This document shows, in pieces, positions 6,476 through 13,547 of a stretch of DNA of 13,547 nt. The notes under the pieces were generated by a model. The model searched no databases, was not told where the DNA came from, and saw only the letters and a list, made by a program, of their open reading frames with translations. The stretch is from DASWIV01 sp036397475 (GTDB lineage Bacteria; JAJVIF01; JAPKYR01). Location: contig DASWIV010000375.1 of NCBI GenBank assembly GCA_036397475.1, positions 1 through 13,547 on the forward strand. The letters are read 5' to 3'. The position numbers were made by a program, and so were the translations under genes. The stretch's first letter is position 1; each line of letters opens with the position of its first letter.

Positions 6476-7876
6476 ATGAGTTCAAGATCCACAGTCTCTT
6501 TCCCCCCGGGAATCACAAAAGGTGACTCCGCTCTGGCAGCCCTGATGGGGAGCCAGGCAGCACTTGACAGGATGCAATTCGATCCGTTTCCCCAGCCTAA
6601 AAGTATCCGACTCCTTACGAACCTCTTAAATAAGCTGCCTGAATCGATGCGCGTTCAGGTAATCGACCGGATCACACTCACCATCGGCCACCAGGAAAAG
6701 GTGCTGGAAGATATCGATGTCGTCAAATCGGCACAATGGGTTGTAAGGGGATATCACGCGGAGAAATATCCGGGAGTGATCCTTGGAGCTCCGGGTTTAT
6801 CCGCGGGATTTCTATCGGCGCTGACTGGATTCCCGTTTCTTCCGCAACCACTTTTATACAATGTAATCAAGCGGTTTAAAGCCGACGACGCGGCTGGATA
6901 TCTTGAATATGGAAAATACGCCGCTGAAAAAATTCTTGCTAATAACAGGAATGTCGAAGCGATTGTCCACTACGATCCCGTACATGACAGGTTTCTCATA
7001 AAGCAGTTGATGTTCATCCGGCTGAAATATGCGAAGCTTCCGGAAGCATATCGAGTTTTTATCAGGGACAGGCTGATAGATAATGCACCGGTTATTATCC
7101 TTCATTGCGGCTACCGGTGGCACAGGGCAAAAATAGGAGAAAATTGTTACTGGCAGCTCGGTGGACTTGGAGGAGTCGACTCGACCGAATATATTGACCA
7201 GGAAGAATACCTGGTCAGGTACCGGGAGAAATGGGGCGGAAGCCCTGGCACCGGATGGGATATCCCATACGAATATGAGACAGGACCCGAAAGCGAATGG
7301 GGAACGTCCAGGGAATTTATCGACGATGCCGTGGACATTGCGGAATCTTATAACCGGACCGTAATCCAGGAGTATCATGAGCATCCGTCGGAGCTGTCGA
7401 AAAAGATTTTCGATCTTTACAGGCAGTGCCAGCAGGATCACCACGCGATTAACAGCATGTATATTGCAACCTTCACCCATACAGACACGTACTTTCCAAT
7501 AGCCGCGGGGGTTCTTCCTATCTGGTCGCCATTTATTACAAAAGACAGCGTCGAATTCATCGACGGGGCGATAGGCGAATGGAGGAAGAAAGCCGGAATG
7601 ACTGATCCGGCTGGGGATGTATACATGTCAATGCATCCATCGTTCTGCAATCCACCTGACCTGGTCGATATCGGTGAATGGGAAAAAATGCTCGGAAAGT
7701 ACTTTAAAAGGGTCATATTCCCGGGAATAGCCCGAAACAAGTACCCATCGGACCTCGGAGCGTACGTAAATGTCCATCCGGCGCTGAAAAAGATCGGCGA
7801 CTCAATAAGCCTCGATAATGTACCGTTCAGGCGTCCAAGTGTCAGCGAACTGTTCGAGATCCTGACCGGATGGTAG
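6476..7876 (+). CDS. Conserved-looking protein of unknown function
   Basis: I cannot assign this 466-residue protein to a named family. It has no signal peptide and no obvious membrane helices. It looks like an alpha/beta enzyme: a glycine-rich turn GAPGLSAGFL (104-113) followed by GFPFLPQPLLYNV (118-130), a strand NAPVIILHCGYRWH (203-216) and a GGLGGV turn (229-234). It is rich in Trp, Tyr and His, with His-containing segments at VHYDPVHD (164-171), HEHP (301-304), DHH (321-323) and TFTHTDTYF (332-340). From memory, the order 'LP-x-AYR-x-F' then 'GGLGG...EYI' recalls uncharacterised proteins of similar length in actinobacteria, but I cannot verify this. There is no Shine-Dalgarno; the promoter lies almost at the start codon, so a start further inside (Met24, Met33) is possible if the mRNA is longer than predicted. 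The codon pattern matches the neighbouring genes. Confidence 0.75.
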   Translation: MSSRSTVSFPPGITKGDSALAALMGSQAALDRMQFDPFPQPKSIRLLTNLLNKLPESMRVQVIDRITLTIGHQEKVLEDIDVVKSAQWVVRGYHAEKYPGVILGAPGLSAGFLSALTGFPFLPQPLLYNVIKRFKADDAAGYLEYGKYAAEKILANNRNVEAIVHYDPVHDRFLIKQLMFIRLKYAKLPEAYRVFIRDRLIDNAPVIILHCGYRWHRAKIGENCYWQLGGLGGVDSTEYIDQEEYLVRYREKWGGSPGTGWDIPYEYETGPESEWGTSREFIDDAVDIAESYNRTVIQEYHEHPSELSKKIFDLYRQCQQDHHAINSMYIATFTHTDTYFPIAAGVLPIWSPFITKDSVEFIDGAIGEWRKKAGMTDPAGDVYMSMHPSFCNPPDLVDIGEWEKMLGKYFKRVIFPGIARNKYPSDLGAYVNVHPALKKIGDSISLDNVPFRRPSVSELFEILTGW

Positions 7877-7960
7877 CGGGGATATCTTTAATATTATTCA
7901 GATTCGATTAATTCTCCCCTCAGCCTATTAATAACGGCTAATTCAACTTCCCGGATAATA

Positions 7961-9160
7961 ATGAAAAGCTGCAAGAGCCGGAAATTAAACGTGAAGATGA
8001 ACGCCCGTTACCTGGAAAATATCGATCCATCTTTCGGTCCAAAAGAATATTCTGCCGACGAGACAGGAGCAGGAGCACTCGCTGAACTGGTGGGACTCGC
8101 GACACGGCTTACGGCCGCACAATGCCAACCGGACCTCCTGGCAGCCTATGTAGCAGGCCTGCATGATATCTGGCAGGGAGCCGGTATCAGGCTATGCCTG
8201 CTGGACCATCAGTCGGGAATGCTGATCCCGAAATTCTCAAACCTCGCGGAACCAATTCCTATTATGGGCTCATTTCTTGGACGGGTCGTGTCTGAATCAG
8301 CCATAATCGTGAGCCATGATCTGGATAAGGAAAACATTTACCTCAGGGGCCGCGAAGCACCTCCGGGGCTTATCTGGAAAAAAGCAATCGCCGGCGCGAT
8401 CCCTGTCGCAGAATCGCCGGGATATGTAGTGGGCATTTTCCTAAAGGAAGACTACGAGGTTGCCGAAAAGGACATCCTGAATCTCCAGAAGTCAATTGAA
8501 ATAGTACACCAGCTTATTGACCGGTGGGATTCGCAGGATATCCGCCTGAACGCGTTCAGGGAAATCACCATTGCGATTTCCGCCGCCATCGACTCACGGG
8601 ACCCTTATATGATCGGCCACGGGGAACGTGTAAGCGAATTCGCAACCGCTATTTCACGTACTCACGGCCTCAGTGAGACTTTCACTGAGAGGCTGGGCAT
8701 AGCGGCTCTCCTTCACGATGTAGGACGGCTCGGAATCCCTGAGACCATTCTATTCAAAACTGGGCGGCTTACGGATGAGGAAATGGAAATCGTAAAGGCC
8801 CATCCGGATATGTCAGCGAGCTTTATCCGCAGGATTGAATATCTCAAGGACCTGGTTCCGGTGATCAGGCATCATCATGAGAGATTTGACGGATCGGGAT
8901 ATCCCGACGGCCTAGAAGGCGAATTGATTCCGCTTGGATCAAGGATCCTGGCGGTTGCGGACGCTTTCGACGCGATGACATCACCACGCCCGTTCAGGGG
9001 ACCAATGTCAGACATGGACGCGCTTGACGAGTTGAGAAGAGAGTCAGGAGGACAGTTCGATCCGGTGATTGTTGAGGAGATGGAACGGGCGTACCTGGAC
9101 AGGCTGATAATATCGCAGAATGTGTTCAGTGCGTCGGATCCGCTTCAGGGATACAGGTAA
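7961..9160 (+). CDS. GAF-like / HD-GYP cyclic di-GMP phosphodiesterase
   Basis: HD-GYP proteins hydrolyse the second messenger cyclic di-GMP. The C-terminal domain (about residues 198-380) has the family motifs in order: DPYMIGHGERV (214-223), HDVGRLGIP (252-260), KAHPD (279-283), HHHERFDGSGYP (304-315) and ILAVADAFDAMTS (329-341). Arg256 replaces the usual Lys of HDxGKxG. Residues about 35-190 look like a GAF-type sensor (WQGAGIRLCLLDHQSGMLIP ends near 90; GAIPVAESPGYVVGIF at 145-160), so a small ligand or redox signal may control the activity. There are no membrane segments, so it is cytoplasmic. Two starts are possible, ATG 7961 and ATG 7997 (Met13); neither has a strong Shine-Dalgarno and the basic first 12 residues look unlike the domain that follows. 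The gene is separated by 84 bp from the preceding gene and by 153 bp from the following operon, so it may be monocistronic. Confidence 0.88.
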   Translation: MKSCKSRKLNVKMNARYLENIDPSFGPKEYSADETGAGALAELVGLATRLTAAQCQPDLLAAYVAGLHDIWQGAGIRLCLLDHQSGMLIPKFSNLAEPIPIMGSFLGRVVSESAIIVSHDLDKENIYLRGREAPPGLIWKKAIAGAIPVAESPGYVVGIFLKEDYEVAEKDILNLQKSIEIVHQLIDRWDSQDIRLNAFREITIAISAAIDSRDPYMIGHGERVSEFATAISRTHGLSETFTERLGIAALLHDVGRLGIPETILFKTGRLTDEEMEIVKAHPDMSASFIRRIEYLKDLVPVIRHHHERFDGSGYPDGLEGELIPLGSRILAVADAFDAMTSPRPFRGPMSDMDALDELRRESGGQFDPVIVEEMERAYLDRLIISQNVFSASDPLQGYR

Positions 9161-9301
9161 AAAAGTAATTCCGCTCTGACGCACCGGGTTCTGAAGTTAC
9201 CCCTTTATTAATTCTGGTTGAACATACGCTGGTGCATACGGTTCTGGCGTCCTTTTAAATGAGCGAATGTTCTGATAACATCGTGGTTCGATCAATGATT
9301 C

Positions 9302-9307
9302 AAGGAG
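9302..9307 (+). promoter_or_regulatory. Strong ribosome binding site at the head of the DUF296-fet operon
   Basis: AAGGAG lies 6 nt before the ATG at 9314, giving the best Shine-Dalgarno of the right half. I could not find a convincing promoter in the 153 bp upstream. Confidence 0.8.
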
Positions 9308-9313
9308 ACGATT

Positions 9314-9739
9314 ATGCAACCGCGGGATCAGGAAAATATCCATCTGGTCAGGCTGGATGTCGGGGATAAAATTCAGGAATCGCTTAAAAAATATGTGAAA
9401 GATCATAATATCCAGTCCGGTTACCTTTCGGGTATTGGGGCGACATCGCATGCGACAATAGCATGGTACGACGTTGTCACCGGAGAATACCTGACAACTG
9501 AAATAGATGAAATTTGCGAGCTCACCACCCTTATGGGTAATGTCGGGTGGTTTGAAGGCGAGCCGCTGATTCACGCGCATGTGACGCTTGGTAAACGGGA
9601 TTACTCGATAATCGGCGGGCATCTGGTCGAGGGCATCATTGGGATAACCGGCGAAATATGGATCCAGGCATCTCCATTCAAAGTAACAAGAACGCTCAGT
9701 GATTTTCCAAATCTCAAACTGATCGATTTCGACGCTTAA
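9314..9739 (+). CDS. PPC/DUF296 domain protein (PD1-like)
   Basis: This 141-residue protein consists of a single PPC (DUF296) domain, in bacteria a stand-alone trimeric fold of unclear function and in plants fused to AT-hooks. Family landmarks are SGYLSGIGATSHATIAWYD (35-53), ELTTLMGNV (69-77), LIHAHVTLGKRDYSIIGGHL (85-104) and GITGEIWI near the end. His87, His89 and His103 are placed like the zinc-binding triad reported for bacterial members. A strong Shine-Dalgarno supports the start. Its stop codon overlaps the start of the FetA-like gene by one base (TAATG), so the two are almost certainly translated together. The position suggests a role linked to the transporter, for example metal sensing or binding, but this is inference; the annotation 'DNA-binding protein' used for this family is not supported by anything seen here. 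Confidence 0.88.
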   Translation: MQPRDQENIHLVRLDVGDKIQESLKKYVKDHNIQSGYLSGIGATSHATIAWYDVVTGEYLTTEIDEICELTTLMGNVGWFEGEPLIHAHVTLGKRDYSIIGGHLVEGIIGITGEIWIQASPFKVTRTLSDFPNLKLIDFDA

Positions 9740-10446
9740 TGGGCACAATGTTCCGGTTCGATGGAGTTAGTTTCGAGGCACCGAATTCCGGGAGCGATGG
9801 GGAAATTGTATCCATCCTGAAAAATATCACATTTGAAATTCCGGGCAAAATATTTTCAGTCATCACGGGGCCGTCGGGGTCGGGAAAATCTACACTCCTG
9901 AGACTATTCAATCGCCTTGCCGATCCAACAACGGGTGAAATTTATTTCCACGGGAAAAATATCAGGGAATACCCGGTACTGGAACTCCGCAGGAAGGTCG
10001 GATGGGTTCCGCAGGTTCCTGTCAGGTTCAATGGAACCGTGGAAGACAATATAAGGCTTCCATTCAGCCTGTCGAGGGAGAATAAAATTCCTGAGGATGA
10101 AATTAACCGGAGAATATCCAGATTGAAGGGCCTTGAACTTCTGCAGGAAAAATTATTTTCAAGGAAAGCTGAAGATGTCAGTGTCGGGGAGGCGCAAAGG
10201 ATGAACCTCCTGAGGGCGATGGCGCTGGAGCCTGATGTTATCCTGCTCGACGAACCTACCAGCGCGCTCGACCAGCAGAAAGCGGAACAGCTTTTGAGCC
10301 AGATAATCAGGATTCAGAAAGAAACCAGCCTTTCCGTAATAATGGTGAGCCACAGGAAGGAAGAGGTCGCGATGGCGGGAGAGTTTGTTGTGGATATTCT
10401 GGATGGCGAAGCGACCGTCCGCAACTCAAAGGGGAGCAGCGAATGA
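9739..10446 (+). CDS. fetA: ABC transporter ATP-binding protein, FetA-like
   Basis: This is the ATPase subunit of a FetAB-type transporter; in Escherichia coli FetAB is reported to export iron and improve resistance to oxidative stress. The 235 residues contain Walker A GPSGSGKST (44-52), Q-loop Gln92 in VGWVPQVP, the signature VSVGEAQR (147-154, in place of LSGGQ), Walker B VILLDEP (167-173) and the switch His205 in VSHRKEE. Its identity rests on the adjacent FetB-like permease, since ATPases alone resemble many others. The ATG at 9739 overlaps the preceding stop by one base and has no Shine-Dalgarno of its own, implying translational coupling; Met4 (9748) is an alternative start. The end overlaps the permease start by 4 bp (ATGA). 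Confidence 0.88.
   Translation: MGTMFRFDGVSFEAPNSGSDGEIVSILKNITFEIPGKIFSVITGPSGSGKSTLLRLFNRLADPTTGEIYFHGKNIREYPVLELRRKVGWVPQVPVRFNGTVEDNIRLPFSLSRENKIPEDEINRRISRLKGLELLQEKLFSRKAEDVSVGEAQRMNLLRAMALEPDVILLDEPTSALDQQKAEQLLSQIIRIQKETSLSVIMVSHRKEEVAMAGEFVVDILDGEATVRNSKGSSE
10429..10436 (+). promoter_or_regulatory. Ribosome binding site of fetB inside the end of fetA
   Basis: AAGGGGAG lies 6 nt upstream of the ATG at 10443, within the last codons of the ATPase gene. It supports the start at 10443; the immediately following ATG at 10446 is also possible. Confidence 0.7.
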
Positions 10447-11234
10447 TGGAGAGCGGACTGATCGATGTAAGCTGGCTGGATGTAGGCGTGTCGCTCGGAC
10501 TGATCGTGATCTGCATCGGAATTGTCGCATCGATGCGATGGGGCATGGAAAAGGATCTCATAGTCGGGACAGTACGAACAATAATTCAGCTGGCGATCAC
10601 CGGATATTTCCTCGTTTTCGTTTTCAACGTGAATTCCATCCTGTTCGTAATAGCAATACTGCTGATAATGGGAGTAATAGCTGCGTACACAGCCAGGGGG
10701 CGCGTTAAGCAGCCGTTCCCTAACGCCATCCCCGTTTTATATTTCAGCATCACCCTTGGATCTTTGTTTACCCTTGGATTTGTAACGATCCTCACGATGA
10801 GCGATCCTGCGGCGTTGACCGCAAGGTACCTGATCCCGCTTGGCGGAATGGCGATAGGAAATACACTGAATGGAATGTCCCTCGCGGCAGAAAGATTTCG
10901 CAGCGATCTCGAATCGAGAAAAGACAAGATAGAACTTCTTTTATCATTGGGGGCCACATTCGATCGCGCTGTTGCTGAATTCAAGAAATCGGCGTTTGTA
11001 GCGGCTATGATCCCGACGCTGAATTCAATGATGATTGTCGGACTGATACAGATCCCGGGAATCATGACGGGACAGATTTTGTCGGGAGAAGATCCACTGA
11101 TTGCCGCCAGGTATCAGATTATTATCATGTTTATGATTGTGGGCGGGAAAACGGTCGCTATGGCGCTTGGATTGAACCTGATGGCTAAGCAGTATTTTAC
11201 GAAGGACCATCAGATGAGGATGGAACTTTTATAG
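10443..11234 (+). CDS. fetB: ABC transporter permease, FetB-like (UPF0014)
   Basis: This is the inner-membrane partner of the FetA-like ATPase. The 263 residues match FetB length (about 260) and contain about six or seven hydrophobic segments, for example about 10-26 (VGVSLGLIVICIGIVA), 42-58, 61-79 and 92-119. The diagnostic stretch RYLIPLGGMAIGNTLNGMSL (129-148) is followed by AAERF, a charged cytoplasmic loop with ELLLSLGAT, and then AAMIPTLNSM and GLIQIPGIMTGQILSGEDPL with RYQII, all typical of this family. The gene overlaps the ATPase gene by 4 bp, completing the operon with the DUF296 gene. The exported substrate is probably iron or another metal by analogy with E. coli FetAB, but the sequence does not show it. 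It ends 19 bp before the convergent gene with no terminator visible between them. Confidence 0.92.
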   Translation: MMESGLIDVSWLDVGVSLGLIVICIGIVASMRWGMEKDLIVGTVRTIIQLAITGYFLVFVFNVNSILFVIAILLIMGVIAAYTARGRVKQPFPNAIPVLYFSITLGSLFTLGFVTILTMSDPAALTARYLIPLGGMAIGNTLNGMSLAAERFRSDLESRKDKIELLLSLGATFDRAVAEFKKSAFVAAMIPTLNSMMIVGLIQIPGIMTGQILSGEDPLIAARYQIIIMFMIVGGKTVAMALGLNLMAKQYFTKDHQMRMELL

Positions 11235-11253
11235 TAACGAAATCCTGATTAGG

Positions 11254-13547
11254 CTATGCGTGATTGAGCGGGACACCTGGTTTGAGGACTATACCCTTGT
11301 GCTTTTTGCCGTCAACAATAACCTTCAGCGGTTCATCGAATTTGATCCACCGGACAAATTTGGATTCGTATTCGGCGTCCTGATTGGTGATCCAGTCATG
11401 ATCCAGCCAGCATCCCCTGCTGTCGCTGTGCACAGTAAAGTAACCTATTCCAAACGAGGTAATGTTATGAAAAAAATGGGTGCCCTGCGACGGCTCTACA
11501 TTTACACCCTCGATATCGGTTTCGACGATGCACCGCACACCCGAAATCTGCGCCCATGATACCGGAATACCGTAGAAGCGGTCCGAAGTACCCCATCGTC
11601 CTGGTCCGATCAACAGGAACGGCCTGGACTCGTCGGCAAGCAGTTTGATATTTATGTTGTCTATTTCGCTTGCGATATCGTGAGTTTTGAGACTGTCGAT
11701 TTTCTGACTGACGTAAACGATGTCTTTAATTTCCTCGACATGACCGTAACCGATCGCCTTGTCCGAAAAGCAGAGAATATCTTCCCGGTCGAATTTATCC
11801 AGGTCGAAATCCTTCATTTCTCCGGGGATGACAAGCGGGCGTATCTGGAGGAATCCCATCTCGTGGGGCTCTTCGGGATTTTGGCTGATGTTCCCTGCGA
11901 ATTCGATCTCGACAGGACACGAGAATCCGGCTTTTCCTATGTCGAGGAGAAATGTCAGAATTTCATCGAGTGGATAAACCTTGGATTTTAATATCCCGGC
12001 GAGGGTTACAAGGCGTACGCCCTGACGGGAAATCCCATCGTAGACGGTTTCATTCTGGGCGTCATAGGTTGATCCGGTCACATAGAGGGTGCCATGTTTT
12101 TCAGCCGCGTCAAGTCCAAGTTTCGCGTAGTTGGATGTATTCCCGGTGAGGTCCTTCCAGTCCGGACCTGGCACGGAGAGGTCGAGCGCGAAAAATTCCC
12201 GCTGTGCATTATCGAGGTAATCCTGCGTTTTTGAAAACTGGTACAACCGCCGGGGGTATGCCGGTGAAAATCGCACACATTTCCCGCCTTCCACAACGGT
12301 ACGTCCCAGCCCGATGGCAACCATCGCCACCCCGTCATCGGGAGATATCCCCTCCATCGGGTAATGGTCATAAGATCTTGCAACACCGGAAATGTCGGGA
12401 TACAGGTAGTGATCGTGCTGCTTTCCGACGAGTTCCTGGATTATCGCAGCCATCTTTATATCTTCGAGCCGGTTGGGAGTCGCCTCTATGTACCTCCGCG
12501 AGTCGATGAAAAAACTGGATGCATAAACCAGCTTTATGGCATTGCAGAGTTCTTTTATCCTGACACTGATTTTTTTATGGTTGTTGGGAAGGAGGTATGT
12601 ATTGTAGATCCCGGCGAACGGCTGATGCGCGACATCCTCGAGAAGGCTTGATGAACGCACGGCAACTGGATACCCGACCCGGTCTATAAACACCCCAAGG
12701 AGGTCAAGGGCTTCATCAGGAAAATCAGCTCTGAGAAATGCTCGCGCAATTTCCGTATCGTCTGTCTGCTTGAGAGCCACACTCCATAGGTCATTTTTCG
12801 CCATGAACTGGTCAAAAACATCTGTTGCGACCACTGCCGACGGCGGTACGAATATTTTTACGCCCGGGATATGCTCGTCGATCTTGTAGGAATTCAAAAG
12901 CGAATTAAAAAATGCCAGGCCCCTGCCCTTCCCGCCCAGGGAACCGGATCCGATCCGTAGAAATGTACTGACAGCGTCGAACGATCCGCTTGAAAAATCG
13001 GCGACAAGCCCCGCTCTCTCGCTTTCCAAATGCCGGTTGATAGCGGTAAGAAGGTATTGCCGGGCAGCTTCCGGAGATTCGAACTCGTCAATCGTGCGTG
13101 GGCGCAATTTTCTCGCGAGATCGAACTCCGTCCTGGCCATGAGCCATGTTGAAAAATCATTGCGCGTGGCATGATAAACAACGGACTCCACGGGAACCGA
13201 GTTCAACGCCTCCGTCATATCGTTGAGATTCGACGCGGATGTGATCGGGACTCCATCCGGAGTTTTAAAAATGAAATCGCCGAATCCGAGATCGGTCCGG
13301 ATAAATTCACGGACGTCGTTAAGAAGGGTTTTTGAATCCTTGTCTATAAATCTCGCCCTTATGGATTCCGCGAATTTGGCGTGCTCCTCATTTGACGACT
13401 GCATGAGGACGGGCGGATCCATCGGTTCCGACTTCACCATTTGCGCGAAATCGAGGCCGGCTGTTTTATCGAGCACTCCATTCCGCGGGAAACTGGCGTC
13501 GGTGATAACTCCCAGCAAATGATCGTGATAGCGCTCGTAGAGGTCCA
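11254..13547 (-). CDS. Receiver-like domain fused to PEP-synthase-type ATP-grasp domain (5' end cut)
   Basis: The frame is open to the right edge, so the N-terminus is missing; at least 764 residues are present. Counting from position 13518, residues before about 75 look like the second half of a response-regulator receiver: VITDASFP (Asp7, the place of the phosphoacceptor), VLMQSS (Ser41/42) and ARFIDKDS (Lys60). A linker with NDFSTWLMARTEF (120-132) follows. The pyruvate-phosphate-dikinase N-terminal ATP-grasp domain spans about 185-580, with GSGSLGGKGRGLAF (190-203), VAVRSSSLLED (285-295), PFAGIYNTY (300-308) and near its end GFLQIRPLV. About 170 further residues contain LLIGPGRWGTSDRF. 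The phosphohistidine swivel and PEP barrel of true PEP synthase are absent, so ordinary PEP synthesis is unlikely; ATP-dependent phosphotransfer controlled by the receiver is a guess. The arrangement recalls uncharacterised Bacteroidetes-type proteins annotated as PEP/pyruvate-binding. Confidence 0.82.
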   Translation of the reverse strand, partial: DLYERYHDHLLGVITDASFPRNGVLDKTAGLDFAQMVKSEPMDPPVLMQSSNEEHAKFAESIRARFIDKDSKTLLNDVREFIRTDLGFGDFIFKTPDGVPITSASNLNDMTEALNSVPVESVVYHATRNDFSTWLMARTEFDLARKLRPRTIDEFESPEAARQYLLTAINRHLESERAGLVADFSSGSFDAVSTFLRIGSGSLGGKGRGLAFFNSLLNSYKIDEHIPGVKIFVPPSAVVATDVFDQFMAKNDLWSVALKQTDDTEIARAFLRADFPDEALDLLGVFIDRVGYPVAVRSSSLLEDVAHQPFAGIYNTYLLPNNHKKISVRIKELCNAIKLVYASSFFIDSRRYIEATPNRLEDIKMAAIIQELVGKQHDHYLYPDISGVARSYDHYPMEGISPDDGVAMVAIGLGRTVVEGGKCVRFSPAYPRRLYQFSKTQDYLDNAQREFFALDLSVPGPDWKDLTGNTSNYAKLGLDAAEKHGTLYVTGSTYDAQNETVYDGISRQGVRLVTLAGILKSKVYPLDEILTFLLDIGKAGFSCPVEIEFAGNISQNPEEPHEMGFLQIRPLVIPGEMKDFDLDKFDREDILCFSDKAIGYGHVEEIKDIVYVSQKIDSLKTHDIASEIDNINIKLLADESRPFLLIGPGRWGTSDRFYGIPVSWAQISGVRCIVETDIEGVNVEPSQGTHFFHNITSFGIGYFTVHSDSRGCWLDHDWITNQDAEYESKFVRWIKFDEPLKVIVDGKKHKGIVLKPGVPLNHA

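Noticed and set aside
6854..7480. 208-codon minus-strand open frame opposite the unknown 466-residue gene
   Set aside because: The plus-strand frame is longer, has a good promoter and reads like a folded protein. The minus-strand frame gives an irregular composition without motifs.
7878..7918. GGGGA ... TCCCC inverted repeat after the unknown gene as a terminator
   Set aside because: The arms are interrupted by unequal internal loops and no T run follows, so it does not qualify as an intrinsic terminator.
9197..9748. 183-codon minus-strand open frame opposite the DUF296 gene
   Set aside because: The DUF296 protein is clearly recognisable on the plus strand with a strong ribosome binding site and operon overlap, so the opposite frame is a shadow.
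11254..13547. Ordinary phosphoenolpyruvate synthase (PpsA)
   Set aside because: Only the ATP-grasp part is present; the phosphohistidine motif and the PEP-binding barrel are absent, and a receiver-like segment precedes it.

Overview
This 13.5 kb window looks like chromosomal DNA of a free-living bacterium. It holds housekeeping and metabolic genes in small, mixed-orientation units. I see no mobile element, CRISPR array, RNA gene or phage gene. Base composition is mid-GC and looks uniform. The gene mix suggests an uncultured member of the FCB (Bacteroidetes/Chlorobi-like) group: a Thermotoga-type DAHP synthase, a secreted M28 peptidase with a C-terminal PDZ domain, and a receiver-fused pyruvate-phosphate-dikinase-type ATP-grasp protein. 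That placement is a weak inference from gene content, not a phylogenetic result.

Left part (1-3751). A type I-beta DAHP synthase (first step of aromatic amino acid synthesis) runs leftward off the window edge. A 369-bp divergent region separates it from hemW, a radical-SAM heme chaperone. That region contains a perfect 18-bp palindrome lying on a plausible promoter for the DAHP synthase. HemW is followed 12 bp later by a 60-residue membrane protein. The end of this small gene overlaps, tail to tail, the end of a methyltransferase gene on the other strand. The methyltransferase appears to be two O-methyltransferase folds in tandem, the first one degenerate.

Middle part (3752-9160). Next come a secreted M28 metallopeptidase (signal peptide, PA-like insert, PDZ) with an altered final zinc-ligand motif; a convergent small lipoprotein with an acidic linker and its own intrinsic terminator; a 466-residue protein of unknown function with a good promoter and almost no leader; and a GAF-like plus HD-GYP protein that probably hydrolyses cyclic di-GMP.

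Right part (9161-13547). A three-gene operon starts from a strong ribosome binding site: a PPC/DUF296 zinc-binding-type protein, then FetA-like ATPase (1-bp overlap), then FetB-like permease (4-bp overlap). This suggests a metal-homeostasis transporter with a coupled accessory protein. Convergent to it is a large gene, cut by the right edge, encoding a receiver-like domain fused to a PEP-synthase-type ATP-grasp domain but without the phosphohistidine and PEP domains of real PEP synthase.

No single multi-gene system here is clearly new. The items most worth a second look are the tandem methyltransferase, the DUF296-FetAB operon, the receiver/ATP-grasp protein, the altered M28 zinc site, the unknown 466-residue protein and the operator-like palindrome before the DAHP synthase gene.
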